From Arcuatula senhousia (Eukaryota > Mollusca > Bivalvia > Mytilida > Mytilidae), in contig OZ020303.1 in the NCBI GenBank assembly GCA_963971305.1, positions 60,264,867 through 60,328,866 on the forward strand: a DNA stretch of 64,000 bases, in the 5' to 3' direction. Below the pieces are notes generated by a model. That model searched no databases, was not told where the DNA came from, and saw nothing but the letters and a program-made list of their open reading frames with translations. The position numbers and the translations under genes are program-made. Numbering within the stretch: position 1 is the stretch's first letter; each line of letters starts with the position of its first letter. Of the stretch, positions 23,688 to 35,749 are shown piece by piece.

Positions 23688-24812
23688 CACTGTCGTGTAC
23701 GTGAGAAGGATCGGTCATTTCAAGATGGCAGACACTTCGTCGGGCCAAATAAGGGGGGTTTCTTTTCAGTTGTATTGTATGAAATCTACAGCACTTTACA
23801 AAAACTTATATATCTCCAAAGGAAGGTAATAGAATTGTCTACTACATATAAAAGGCCGAAAGAAAAAAGCATGGATGGATTTTCCATATAAGACTCCCAA
23901 AGTCGAGTAAACATCTGAAATGAAAATCGAAGCGGGCATTTCTCCTGAAATCGGTAATTTTACACAAAACTATAGGCTATACTTACCGAAACGCAACTCT
24001 GGAAACATTCTTTAATGGGAAGTCACCAATCGTCATTCATGTTGTACGAATATATGTTGAAAGATGTTCACAATTTAGATTTAAAAGTTTTGTTTATGTC
24101 AAGGAGCAGTCCTATGGTAATTTGCATATTAATCTTGAGAAAATGTGTTCAGGATCGGACTTTTGTCAAATTTTGGTTCAGGATCGGTCTTCCAATGTAG
24201 AAACATTTTAATACAAGATATATGTACTAAATAGACAGTGAGTGAGTGAGTGAGTGAGTGAGTGAGTTGGTGTTTTACGCCCGTGCAACGCTATATATGT
24301 TATTTTCAGGCGATTATCATGAAAAAGATGATAAAATGAACATGAACAGGAAATGATGATGATAAATGAAATATGGGGTGGGTGGGAAACAGAGGACCGG
24401 TAAATTTTGAAGAACCACAGAAAAAGGAGATAGATGGGTAGGGGCGGAAAATTTAGCCTATGTGGTGCACTACTTGGCGGTCCACAAAGTGGTCTTTTAC
24501 GTGCATGAAGCGTGGCACTCTCCAAACACGTTGGCCCACTATGGTCAGCGGTCAGGGTGTCCGTATTATAGATCTGACAACCCCCGCGGACGAGGGTCAC
24601 CCTATTCAGCCACCTAGGGTACACACTTGGTAGATCTGTGGGCTGAGCTCTGACCCGACGACAGAATCCCAAGACTCTTAGTCGCCTCTTACGACAAGCT
24701 AGGCTCTGCTGCGGGCCTATTCGCCATCCGGGCCCCACACGGGACCTAAATAGACAGTGTTTGGGCTTTATTTATAGTCAAATAGGAAAAGTAATTGAAA
24801 TTGAACCCACTG
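23688..24812 (+). repeat. Left arm of a long inverted repeat, with inner insertion
   Basis: Matches 28994-29608 in reverse orientation over about 600 bp (starting at CACTGTCGTGTACGTGAGAA). The arm is interrupted by the 24242-24745 insertion; homology resumes after it (AAATAGACAGTGTTTGGGC against AAATAGGCCGTTTCTGGAC). Open frames in both arms encode similar peptides, but no known family was recognised. Confidence 0.8.
24242..24745 (-). mobile_element. SINE-like retroposon with ACTC tail and 14-bp target duplication
   Basis: Flanked by CTAAATAGACAGTG on both sides (24228-24241 and 24747-24760). On the minus strand the element ends GGGCGTAAAACACCAACTCA followed by ACTC repeats, a common mollusc non-LTR 3' end. 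It contains CTTGTCGTAAGAGGCGACTA, which I recall as a conserved core of mollusc SINEs. The 176-codon frame across it is not a gene. Confidence 0.8.
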
Positions 24813-25956
24813 ACGAAGAAAATCAATGATAAGATGCAAATACGGTTCAACTTCTTGCCAAAAAAATCAGCCCAGGCACATCTACGAATGGATCGATGAG
24901 GGTATTTTTGTTATGCGTGATTGGTTCCTTTGTAGGTTTCCATGAATTGTGATTAAAAGAATAAATTTTCCCGTGAACTGTGATATTTTAAATTTGATTT
25001 TTTACATACCATGACATCAGAAATCTACTCTTTCAGATCATTGTTTGATTGATGAAAAAGTCGAACTAAATCTAGTTGACTCGATCTGTTGATATACATT
25101 GAAAACTAAAATTAAAGAATTTCAGAAAAGTTATGTATTCACAATTCAATGATTTCAAATATCGATTAGAATTTTACCTAACGAATAAGACGCATAGTGG
25201 GTTCATATGATACTCAGCATCAACTTACCGAAGTGGTCAAAGTCTATTCTTGCTTACAGACAATATGCCACATCAACCATATTGGTATGGTAGTTCCACC
25301 TAGTGACAGTCCGTTTTCCACCGTTAAAAAATTATCTGCCCTATTTTTTCGCTCTCCTGTAAAAAGGTTAAAAATAGTACCTTAAAAATACATGACGCTA
25401 AGGTGAGATGCACTCTTATACAATGAGCGATTAAAAATCATGTGTTGGATTAAGCGCCTTGTAATTTAAAAGGTAAGGTCTAGACATATTTTTGCCTCTA
25501 TTAATACAATCTAAATTACCATACCTAATGATAGAGATTCATTTTTTTAACACAAACACGTCGTTAAGGCCAAGCGGAACTGATACTCTGTTTTTGTTAA
25601 AAAATTCCTGTGTATTTATTTCCATGGGTGCCACCAACACATTCGGTTTAGTAATTGCGAATACAAAAAGACACCAAATCAGCTAGTTGGAAAAATTCTA
25701 TGTACACGGGCAAAAAAGTGTAACACTTTTGAATAGCTCGTAGTCAAGTAATTTCAGGGGAATTAATGTTATTTTTGACCAAGTACAAGTGGTGCGTTTG
25801 ATAGGTTTTTATAGATATGTAACATTGGGCAAAAGAAATAACAGATGTATAATTTACATAATTTTGAAATGCAGACTTATTACCTCCATTTTAATTCTAA
25901 TTCATGCATCGTTTATCTTTTAATTTAAACATTTGGATAGGAAAACTTTTTGTTGC
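24813..25956. other. Intergenic, nothing recognised
   Basis: AT-rich, only short chance frames. Lies between the two arms of the long inverted repeat. Confidence 0.4.
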
Positions 25957-26118
25957 AGGGACAGATCCAGAATTGATTCACAGTGGGGGGGGGGTACCGC
26001 TTATAGTCTACCGAGGAAAAGAGGAGAAGAGGAGGGTTCAGGGTCAATTTCGCAAACTTATTCAATGGAAATTAAGGGGATTAAAAACCCAGATAATCCC
26101 CCCTCCGGATCCGACCTG
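25957..26118. mobile_element. Degenerate GGATCC-type MITE
   Basis: Left AGGGACAGATCCAGAATTGA with a G-run, right CCCCCCTCCGGATCCGACCT. Related in layout to the element at 19133-19297. Confidence 0.45.
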
Positions 26119-27660
26119 CCATGATAATAAATAAAATATATTGTTCAGTTTAAATTTGTGCATTTGTGCGACTGTTTTCCTTGAAATTATGAAGATGTTG
26201 AGGCTAATTGAAACGACCACTGTTAATCTTGAAAAGAAAACTTGTTAATATCATGGAAGTTTTGAAATGACTTTTAAAAGGGGGAGGCGTGGAATATACA
26301 AAAGCTGTCAAATTTGTACAGCTGAATACATTAAAACAAATTAACTTATTTATAATGACTATAATATTACTATCCAATTCATTTATATTTTATATATAAA
26401 ACAGTTTGTGTTGCTACTCAAGCGATACACATTGTTTTTGTTTTCTTAACGGGTACTTATCATTCAATTTGTTTATCAATCTTATATAAAACCGGTTCTC
26501 TATTAATTTGGATAAAGCGATCAAAGATCAACAAGAATTGGCTTTGTATTTTGATTTGTATTTAAGTAGGTCAAATCCTCGTGACTCAAAACTTTTGATT
26601 CTTTTGATGAAAATATGTTTTATTTTTTTAATTTTCATACAAATTTAATGAAATTATTTTTATAAAGTTAACAAAAAATGTTTTAGTGAATAGATGGCAT
26701 TTTTCTTTTGTTACTTATCGCAATGTCAAGGACGGGTGTGTTCGTTTGGGTAAATAGTTATAACACAGGCACTAAAAAAGAACCAACTTTAGAATTACAT
26801 ATCTCTTCAAATGTTTGAGGTGCCACCTTGACTGTAGCATCAATTTATAAGAAAATATTTACTGTGTTATTGGAATTTTTTGTATATTTTTCCTGTTACG
26901 GGCAAAAAAGTGTAACAGTAAATAACAACACCCCCTATTTGACACAAAAGTTAAAATATTTGTAAACGTAAACCATTTGCGGTCGTAATATTTCGTATGT
27001 AAGTTAAGAAATAAATGTTTAATCCTTATTTAAGAACAATTTTGTCCAAAAGTGTCGTTTAATAGCTTTTTAAAGGTCTTGACAACAGCGTAAACAACCC
27101 AATAGTACTTTTCTACCTCGTTTGATAGAAGAGTTAAATTCTTTTGTTCTCTTTTCGGTGGAAATCGGACTGGTGATGCTAAGCACAAAGCATGCTTCGG
27201 GCGCTGGCTGTGATCTATCTTTTTTTTTCGAATGAATGATCACTAACAGAAGAATACTAGTAGTTAAAGTTCATTACCACTTACAGACAAGTGCCACATC
27301 ATTTATTGCTAAATGCACCTAATGATGTTTAGCACAATGCACACTTAAGATGCTGGCTGTGACCAATATTTTCCGTATAGCTTACCGCACTAACAGAAAA
27401 ATGGCAAAAGTCCATTCCTTTTTATAGCAGTCCTGGGTACGATGTAAGCTTTGTAATCGATATATTACCTGTTTCAAAAATATTACTTATAACTTAAAAT
27501 ACATTATTTTGGTCTAAATAGATTATCATCAAATAAAATAACTGTTTGTTTCATGGCTTTTCTTTCCTTATCTTACTTTGTGTCTTGAAAAAATATCAGT
27601 ACTAAGCGCAAGAGTGCCAAGTGTATTTTTTTTTCAATCAGAAACTAGGTTTTAACATAA
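26119..27660. other. Intergenic, nothing recognised
   Basis: AT-rich. The phrase GGGCAAAAAAGTGTAACA occurs twice nearby (25710 and 26900), suggesting another diverged repeat pair, but I could not define its ends. Confidence 0.35.
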
Positions 27661-27929
27661 TAAGGGACGGACCATTTTACTTGAGGGGGGGCCTTGGTTT
27701 TTTCATTTGGTCAGAACAATTTTTTTCCCGCGCTTATTTTTCGAAGACGTCGCGACAGAATATTTTTTTTCTCATTATTATCATTTTTCTATATGGCAGA
27801 AATCCTTCTTCAAAATATTTTTTTCTTACCCTCTGCTGCCAAAATATTTTTTTCATCAAAAATAATTTTCAGAATATTTTTTTAGGAAAAAACCAAGGCC
27901 CCCCTTCAAATTAAATGGTTGGTCCCTTA
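27661..27929. mobile_element. MITE, about 270 bp
   Basis: Ends TAAGGGACGGACCATTTTAC and, in reverse complement, TAAGGGACCAACCATTTAAT, followed on both sides by a GGGGGGCCTTGGTTTTTTC stretch: about 45 bp of imperfect inverted repeat. Interior is rich in AATATTTTTTTC words. Confidence 0.75.
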
Positions 27930-28162
27930 TGAATGAAAAGCATTTCAACAAACTTATGATAGAAGGTAAGATATGTCATGTATGTGGCCAACAAGTCTAT
28001 AGTCTTGTGCTCAGCAGAACATGTACAGAAACGTGCATAGCCTAAGACATTTGTTTTGAGAGAAAATGTTAAGAATAAAACAATGAGTCATTAAAAACCA
28101 GTTATTTTTGTTGAATTGCACGTGTGTCTCATTATTGTTTCCCTTCTCTTCTTCCGATTATT

Positions 28163-28816
28163 ATCCCCGCGCTAGCGAAAGCGCAGGGATGTACGTTCGT
28201 AAATACGTATGGCGTTAATATTTAAAGGATAATCTATGTAATCACTGGGAGCAGAAAAATGAAATTTGGGTCATTGATTGTATTGTGGGTGGGGACTGTG
28301 CCAAAGGTTTCGGAATTCGGAATAATGCCCTTAGGGGCTGGGCTGCATAGGTACCCTTAGGACACATTATTTCTTCGTCACGCAACTCTTCCTATAGGTT
28401 ATTTGGAATAAAGAACTGAAACTTCGGCCAGTAGTTGCAGTATAAATGTATGTAGATTCTGCCGAAGGTTTCGGAATTTCGATAATAACCCTAGAGGCTG
28501 GGCTGCATAGATAACCTAAAGGTTCACGCAACTCCTCCTATAGGTTATTTGGAATACAGAACCTAAACTTGGCTCAGTAGTTGCACTACGGATGTATGCA
28601 GATTCTGCCTAGGGGCTGAGCTTCATAGGTAGCCTACGGGCACATTATTCCTTCGTCACGCATAATTCTTTATATTACTATTACTCCCACTAGCAGGGTA
28701 AAGTCTCATATCAATACATATACATTTGATAGTAAAAGTAATGCTCTTTATAGTCATAGGTTATTTCTTTCAATTGTTTGCCCTTATACTATCAAACACG
28801 AGAGTAGCGCGGGGAT
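28163..28816. mobile_element. Short-TIR element with internal tandem repeats
   Basis: ATCCCCGCGCTA at the left and TAGCGCGGGGAT at the right are exact inverses. Inside, about three degenerate units share TATAGGTTATTTGGAATA and GGGGCTGGGCTGCATAGG. No coding sequence. Confidence 0.7.
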
Positions 28817-28993
28817 ATGCAGCGTGGCTGCTTTGACTAGTTTATGGTTTATGTGGCGGGTTCCATGGTTGAAACCCTTTTCATGAAAATTCATGTAATT
28901 CTTGTGCAGATATACAGCAAAATCAGCCTGTAACCTCTCCTTTTCTTTCTTAGTACACTATAGGCAGACCCCTCCTTTTCAATCAATTCTGGA

Positions 28994-29608
28994 TCCGTCC
29001 CGGGTTAACGATTTCTTGTCCAATTCGACAATAAATAATGTCCAGAAACGGCCTATTTCGTACATATTTCTTGTATTTAAATATGAAAATGTTTCTACAT
29101 TTGGAAGACCGATCCTGAACAAAATTCGACAAAAGTCCGATCCTGAACACATTTTCTTAAGATTAATATGCAAATTACCATAGGACTGCTCCTTGACATA
29201 AACAAAACTTTTAAATCTAAATTGTGAACACCTTTCAACATATATTCGTACAACATGAATGACGATTGGTGACTTCCCATTAAAGAATGTTTCCAGAGTT
29301 GCGTTTCGGTAAGTAAAGCCTATAGTTTTGTGTAAAATTACCGATTTCAGGAGAAATGCCCGCTTCGATTTTCATTTCAGATGTTTACTCGACTTTGGGA
29401 GTCTTATATGGAAAATCCATCCATGCTTTTTTCCATCGGTCTTTTATATGTAGTAGACAATTCTATTAACTTCCTTCGGAGATATATAAGATTTTGTAAA
29501 GTGCTGTAGATGTCATACAATACAACTGAAAAGAAACCCCCCTTATTTGGCCAAACGAAGTGTCTGCCATCTTGAAATGACCGATCCTTCTCACGTACAC
29601 GACAGTGA
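28994..29608 (-). repeat. Right arm of the long inverted repeat
   Basis: Inverse of 23688-24812 without the SINE-like insertion, so it shows the empty target site. The best-conserved part contains GACAGACACTTCG-type words in both arms. It abuts the LINE at 29609. Confidence 0.8.
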
Positions 29609-31437
29609 ATAACTTTATTAACGCAACACAAGACTACATGTCATGGCGATACAATAACAAATCACATAACATATAAACATATATAAAGACATAATAACAA
29701 TTTAGAAAACTAAGACTGACCAGGGTCTTCCTTCCTCAGTTCTAATGACTGTTCTATAAAAGACGATACAGCCTTAATTTGGGTTGGTGTTGATGGGTTT
29801 AAGATGACATTTATTTTATCAAAATTATTCAAACTTTCAAAATTTTCATCATGGTTATTAAAGTTTAAATAAAAATTACTTCGTATATTTTCATTATATT
29901 TACAGGTGAAGAAGAAATGCATTTCATCGTCAATTTCATTACAAAGTTTGCATATTCTGAGAGAACGAGGAATATTTTGATATCTTCCAAGTTCTATCAT
30001 AAGTGTATGATCACTTATACGAAACTTTGCAATAAGTTGTCTTTTAAATTTATTTGGGTGATGAAGATATTTTTCACACTCAAATTCATTATTTTTAATA
30101 ATTTTGTAAAGAAAAATTTTGTTTTCTTCTTTTAACTCTTTTATCATAGAAGTAAACATGTTTTCATAGTAATACAAAACTTTCTTTTTAATGGTGTCTT
30201 TGCATTTTGTCACTTCATTTTTGTTAGTACATATTTTTGTTTCATTCACATTAAAGCCAATTATATCTGAAGATTGTTTTACAAAAGTATACCATGTATA
30301 AATTCCTTCTTCATCTAGATCTTTATTTAATTGAAAAGATTCTTTTAATAAAGGATTAATGTCTTCATTATCTAATCTTATCAGATAGTTAAGAGCTTGT
30401 ATAAGAATAAAAGACTCTATTGGAAGTCTTCCAAGATCAGCTCTTACTGACAAGTTTGAGGAACTTTTTTTTGTCCCTAAAATATTTTTACAAAAGGAAA
30501 GATGAAGTTTTTCAATTGGCGTTTTATTAATAAAACCATAATGAATTTCATTCACATTATGTGAATTACTATTATTTTTATCAGCTCTTGTTTTAGCCCT
30601 AAAAAATTTTAAAAAATAGTCCATAAATGTAATTTCTGCATTATAAGTAAGAATGGGTTTAACTAAGTTATCAAATAAACTGCATGATGCTTTTATAGGT
30701 AATTGTAATTGACTATGGTCTGATGTATAATTTTTTATGGAAAACAAAACTTTCTTTGCTTTATTAGTCAAGTCAATAGCAGTATGAGTTAAATTTCCAT
30801 TACTGCTCACCATACAACCAAGATATTTATATTCATTAACATTTTCTAACTGAGCATCTTTATATTTTATAAAAGATTTTTTCTTCTTGTCAGGATGACA
30901 CTGAAAAATCATAGTTTTAGTTTTATTGGCATTTACAGTTAATTGCCATTGATCACAATATTTAGAAAAAAGATTAAGACTATTTTGGAGACCATCCTCA
31001 CTTTCTGATAAAATCAGGAGGTCATCTGCAAATAAAAGGCTTCCAATCTTGGAATTAATCATTTCTAATGGCTTACTATTTTCTGTCTCGAACAGTTTAT
31101 TCAGATCATTTATGAATATATTAAAAAGAGTGGGACTGATTGAATCCCCTTGTCTTACTCCCGTAGTTGTTTCAAAGTATCTAGAGAACATGTTTTGATG
31201 TTTAAACGAATTAACGGTATTAATAAACTGATTTTTTAATACATAATACATGTTTTTTCCAATACCAAGTTTATTTAATTTATACATAAGACCATCTCTC
31301 CATAGAGAGTCAAATGCTTTTTGTAGATCTACAAAACAAGCATATATTTTTCTCTTCTTCTTGTGAAGATACTTATTTATTAAAGACTTTAATATGTAAA
31401 GACTATCAGATGTTCTATGATTTTTTTCTAAATCCAA
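29609..31437 (-). mobile_element. 5'-truncated LINE with long reverse transcriptase frame
   Basis: The frame 31437-29710 (575 codons) is uninterrupted. It shows reverse transcriptase motifs in order: CFVDLQKAFDSLW, GVRQGDSISPTLFN, the catalytic FADD (in GSLLFADDLLIL) and a later GCMVSSNGNL. At the C-terminus CKLCNEIDDEMHFFFTC is a zinc-knuckle-like motif shared with the relics at 16380 and 43470. No endonuclease domain is present and no ATG begins the frame, so this is a truncated copy. Lack of stop codons suggests a young insertion. Confidence 0.88.
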
Positions 31438-31514
31438 ATGCAGTTGATTATACTAGAGAAATGTTTTGCGGAGTTTGGTATAAATTACCTGGATCGATTC
31501 GCGTGTTCCTAGTG
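31438..31514 (+). mobile_element. Right part of the split MITE
   Basis: Reads ATGCAGTTGATTATAC, then GCGGAGTTTGG, and ends CGATTCGCGTGTTCCTAG. It is the missing end of the element begun at 23357, as judged by the intact relative at 45086-45462. Confidence 0.72.
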
Positions 31515-31627
31515 ACATATATCTCATGAAAAAAATTAAGTAGTCATATTGCGGCATACATATACTGTACATGTTTCACAGAAGTCTCAGCGATTATCCT
31601 GGTCTCCCGGAGCAGTATTTTTACGTT

Positions 31628-31825
31628 TCGTTACTCTACTCTACAAAATATAAGTCGCTCGGCGCAATTTCTACATAGTATCTCATCTGAATCAACCTCG
31701 AGTGATGTTATTTCCTGAAAAATATCAACTAGAGCAGTGTCGGTGCCCGTTCTGCCACTCATCAACCGGCGTCTTGTGGGTTTCACCCCGCAGGCAGAGC
31801 AATTATCTTTCATTATTAGCCTCAA
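31628..31825 (-). CDS. Possible orphan exon with a Cys-rich zinc-binding pattern
   Basis: An ATG-initiated frame of 64 codons has CSACG near the start and CRNCAERL near the end, spaced as in small N-terminal zinc-binding (ZAD-like) modules. I cannot find a following exon. It could be the first exon of an unlocated minus-strand gene, a relic, or chance. The + strand at the same place has no better frame. Confidence 0.25.
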
Positions 31826-31889
31826 GGATTTGTTTGTGCCGACATCTTGACCTCGGTGCGTGTGACGTCATACCGACTAAAATTTAAAA

Positions 31890-32684
31890 TTTCATTTGCA
31901 TCTATGAAATATAATCTGCGCTATCTAATAACATACAATGAAATATCATAATATTCTATTCTTGAAATTATACGTAAGAGAACTATTATTTTGTGTTTAT
32001 TATTGAATAATTCGAAACCAAAGTTCAAAAGTTCAAAACCAGGGATTCCCGGCTTTGGCATTTTCCCTGACCTGAGTCTACCTACTGGAGAGACTCCGAA
32101 GGAACGCGAAAGAGGTTGACACAGGTTCCCAGATTATCTCAGCGATGAGAAAATGCATTTTTAGAACCCCCTAAAACTGGGAGAGGGTTCTCCTTTAAAG
32201 TACGATTTTTACACTGATATGTCCAAGGGGTAAGCAAAATGCTGGAAATGCTTATTAATGAATTTTTAGAACACCCTGAAAAAAAATTGACATGGTTTCC
32301 CTATAAGTACAAGGTAAATACAAAAGTCTCAGATCATGCATGAAAGGTAAGCAAAGTTAAGTGCCTTAAAATGGATATTTAGAACCTCACAGGAAGAAAA
32401 TATGCAGGGATTCCTCGTTACAAACAAATTTTAGAAATCCCAGGATTAGACAAAATGCTGGTTATGCATTCGAATATGCAGAAAATCTTTAAAAAAACTC
32501 ACCGATTGTTGTTTTAAAGGTTGTCTGCTAAAGGGTAAACCAAGAAAGGGGATAGTAATGGATTGTCATTTGGCCCAAGTGGAAGAGTCATTTCGCCCCT
32601 AATAAGCTCAACAATTTGACCCTTACATGTCCTATCATATAATGCCAATACATGGAGTTATATTAAATTTTACGATAGACATCA
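31890..32684. repeat. Possible degenerate tandem repeat of about 115 bp
   Basis: From about 32140 to 32480 the phrases TTTTTAGAACCCCCT, TTTTTAGAACACCCT and ATATTTAGAACCTCAC recur at roughly 110-120 bp spacing, each followed by a run ending in GCAAAATGCTGG or a similar word. Elsewhere nothing recognised. Confidence 0.35.
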
Positions 32685-33100
32685 TGACTTTAAACAAAGC
32701 TCTCTGACAAACGTGATAACTTTTCAATTGTCAACTTTCCCTTTTTGTGTAGCAACTTCCCGTTTGCTCAGGACTGCTTAGTTCGCGTATCACATTGTAC
32801 TGTATCGTTCGGTATTCAAGGGCTTTTTGGACTTGGATCGATTCCCGGCATCGATTCCTTGGTAGAGAGTCGCGTCTAACACACACAAAACAGGATTACG
32901 TTGCTCCTCGGCTGTTATGTTCACTGAAGAAATTTTATAGAAAACATCACGCGCTTATATCTCTCAGATGAGTGTAGATGTAAGTTTGTCATTTGGTTTG
33001 GTTTTGTCTTCTTTTAGCGGATTTGACACATTGGATTGGAAATGGCTTTTACTCTTTTGGGGCACCTGAGCTCACTCTCGTTTCAACTTTTTACCAGTCG
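32685..33100 (+). pseudogene. Penelope-like element fragment
   Basis: Decayed match to 38140-38580 of the copy at 37785: CTCTCTGACAAACGTGATAA, TTGCTCCTCGGCTGTTATGT, GCACCTGAGCTCACTCTCGT. Many frame breaks. Confidence 0.65.
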
Positions 33101-33217
33101 TCAACTTTCTTTATGTTTACATGTAAAAACATTCCGTCCGCTATAAGCTTATTAAGTTTATGTAAGTCAAATATTGTTATCATAAAAGAGATCTTTAATA
33201 TAAACAATTCATGTGTA

Positions 33218-34249
33218 CGAGGGCTGTCCGTAAAGTTCGTGGACAAGCAAAGATTTGAACCAATACGACGTACTAGGGATTAATTCTTTACATAATAATA
33301 ATTTTAAACATTTTTCTTTCATTTCTGGTTTTTTGTTTTGTGATTGTTGGACATAAATAGCACTAATTTTTAATTATTTGACTCGCTGTATGGAGGGTCG
33401 GAGCAATGTAAGAAATTTTTCAAAAATATTTAGGATGCTTAAAACAAGATCTTGCTTTGCTTATAAAATATCTAAGGATGCAATAAAACTTGAACTACAA
33501 TGTTGCCAATAGATAGGATGATATATATACCAAATTTGAAGGGTCTATAATTTTTATTTGTTGAGAAATCGGTATTTTTCTAGTTGACATCATTTTTATT
33601 GACGTAGAAAAAGTAACGTTTTGAGAAGAGGTGGAGCAATGGACATTTATAAAAATGCAGGTTTATGTCTGAAAAACATCAACAGATATACACAGATTCT
33701 TTAAATTGTGGGAAAAGCTCACTAAGATACTTCGATGACATGTGCATTTAAGATTGAGATAGAAAAAAATTGATTTGCATGTTTTCTGTTATTAAAATAT
33801 GGCCATATTTCCTATATAGTACCCCCCCCCCCCCGCCAATAGACTTTGCTTGAAGTTGTACTGTTGATGTCAAGAACTTAAATATCCATGTAATTTGTGA
33901 ATCAAATGTTTCCAGAGATGAAACAATACATGCAAAAATTTAATTAAGATACATCTGACAAAATATAAGGTTCAAAATTCACAAAGTCTAAAAAAATGTT
34001 GCATTCAATATGGCAATATGAAGAAGAAATTGTTAATTTGACGTAAAAAATGTGAACGTCTTGCTCCGGGTTATGAATACCATTTATTTTTAAAATGCTG
34101 AAAAATCAACTTGCTGTTGTTTGTTTATTCTAAAATTTGGTACACCAATTTATAAGACGACGCATTCTATCATAACAGAATTTTAAGTAAATCCAATAAA
34201 CATTATTAATTTTATATCAACTGTCCACGAACTTTACGGACAGCCCTCG
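33218..34249. mobile_element. 1,032-bp TA-flanked inverted-repeat transposon, non-autonomous
   Basis: Starts CGAGGGCTGTCCGTAAAGTT and ends AACTTTACGGACAGCCCTCG; the inverted repeat is perfect over 28 bp (through CGTGGACA). TA stands on both sides, the target duplication of Tc1/mariner-type elements. The interior has no transposase frame. Confidence 0.88.
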
Positions 34250-34750
34250 TAAAGGTGTCAAATTTCATGAAAAAGTGCGGAAAGTCGGTAAGGTTTGTCT
34301 GAGGAAAGTTTTTGAAATTCCGATACAGCCGTATGTCATTATTACAAAATTATAAAATCGTATGTCGAAATTATGACATTGCTAGTTATTTTTAAATCAC
34401 AAGGAAGTACTTGAAATGTGTACCAAAACGGGGAATCGAAGGTCGTAAATCCGAAAAGCCAAACTGAGACATAATATCATCACTATTTGTCTACAACGTC
34501 AGACGTCATGATTACAATAATCGGATACAACGAGAAATGGAGGTACAATGTATCTGGTAGCCGTCATGGACTTAATTTGTCATCAATGCATGTAATGACG
34601 ATATTAAAAAGAACAAATTTACATAAGAGCAATTAAAGGTAATAACAAAAGTACCGAACTTACAGGATCAATAACAATGTCCAAGAGACAAGACAAAAAT
34701 GGATGACACACCTGAAAAACTATAGATCGCAATGGTCCTGACATGGTACT
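34250..34750. other. Intergenic, nothing recognised
   Basis: No open frame or repeat that I could assign. Confidence 0.35.
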
Positions 34751-35700
34751 GGCATTTTAATTGAAAGGTGGGTTAAACAAGATTTTATGGCGTGCCAAAC
34801 TTCCCTCTTCCATTGCAATCTTAGGGTCCGGTAGTAACACAAAATGCAACACAGTTGTGAAGACATAATAGAGATTGTTGACAGAGAGGACATCGTCGAT
34901 GTATCTGAAAGTACGATTAAAGGATCTTGCCTCTTTTATCTTTTTGTTCTTTACGAGTTCATGGAGAAATTCAATCTCGTAAGAGTATAAAAACAAATCG
35001 GCGAGAAGAGGAGAACAATTTATGCCCATTGAAATGCAAATTTGTTGTTGAAAAATTTCTCCTCCAAATGTGACAAATATGTTGTCAATAAGGAAATATA
35101 GCCGATGATACTGCAAACTTGGCCCAATGTGTAACACATTTTATCTTTATAAGATGTTTTGGAAAAATATGTAAAATTATAACCTAAAACAACAAAGTCC
35201 CTTAAATCTAAAAATGCCTTTTCGAGAATATTTTCAGACGACACTTAAGTTTTTCGTATGACAATGTGATGTACAAAAATAAAAAAATCGCATGTTTTCA
35301 AAGAATGAACCCCAGAAAATGACCGGGATTTAAAATTATCTTTTAAATCTTTCGAGTTCTTTAAAATCAACATGTGATTGATTCCACTACGATTATAAAT
35401 ATTGCCACAGTATGCTTGTTGTCCTTCTTTGACAGCAGACAAGATCTTAGTAAGTTGAACGGAGAGCTCTGTAGTTGAACGTGATGAGATGCAGCTATAT
35501 AACTTTCTTTGTAAGGATTTTCGTGAAGTTTAGGTATCCATGCCATACAAATATAGTAACTTTTCATGTTCCTTCTTCAAATCAATATTTAAAGAGGACA
35601 TGAAAGAGTTATGGTTGGCTATGATCTCATCTTTGTCAAATAAAGTCCGAGTGTATGCAGGAGATTTACCATCAATGCCTAAATAATCAAATGCTCAACT
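34751..35700 (-). pseudogene. Penelope-like reverse transcriptase relic
   Basis: Pieces in three frames on the minus strand: WIPKLHENPYKE (35500s), ILKNSKDLKDNFKSRSFSG (35300s), ISMGINCSPLLADLFLYSYE and FRYIDDVLSVNN (34900-35050). The PKLHK and YIDD motifs suggest the Penelope group (tentative). Frameshifts separate the parts. Confidence 0.72.
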
Positions 35701-35749
35701 TTTTCATTGACAACATAGTTGAACATTATAGTTGAACAGTTTGGTAGGC

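Noticed and set aside
24208..24738. 176-codon minus-strand frame
   Set aside because: It spans a SINE-like retroposon including its ACTC tail; the frame is a by-product.
27621..27914. 97-codon Phe-rich frame
   Set aside because: It lies almost wholly in the 27661-27929 MITE, whose AATATTTTTTTC words create the composition.
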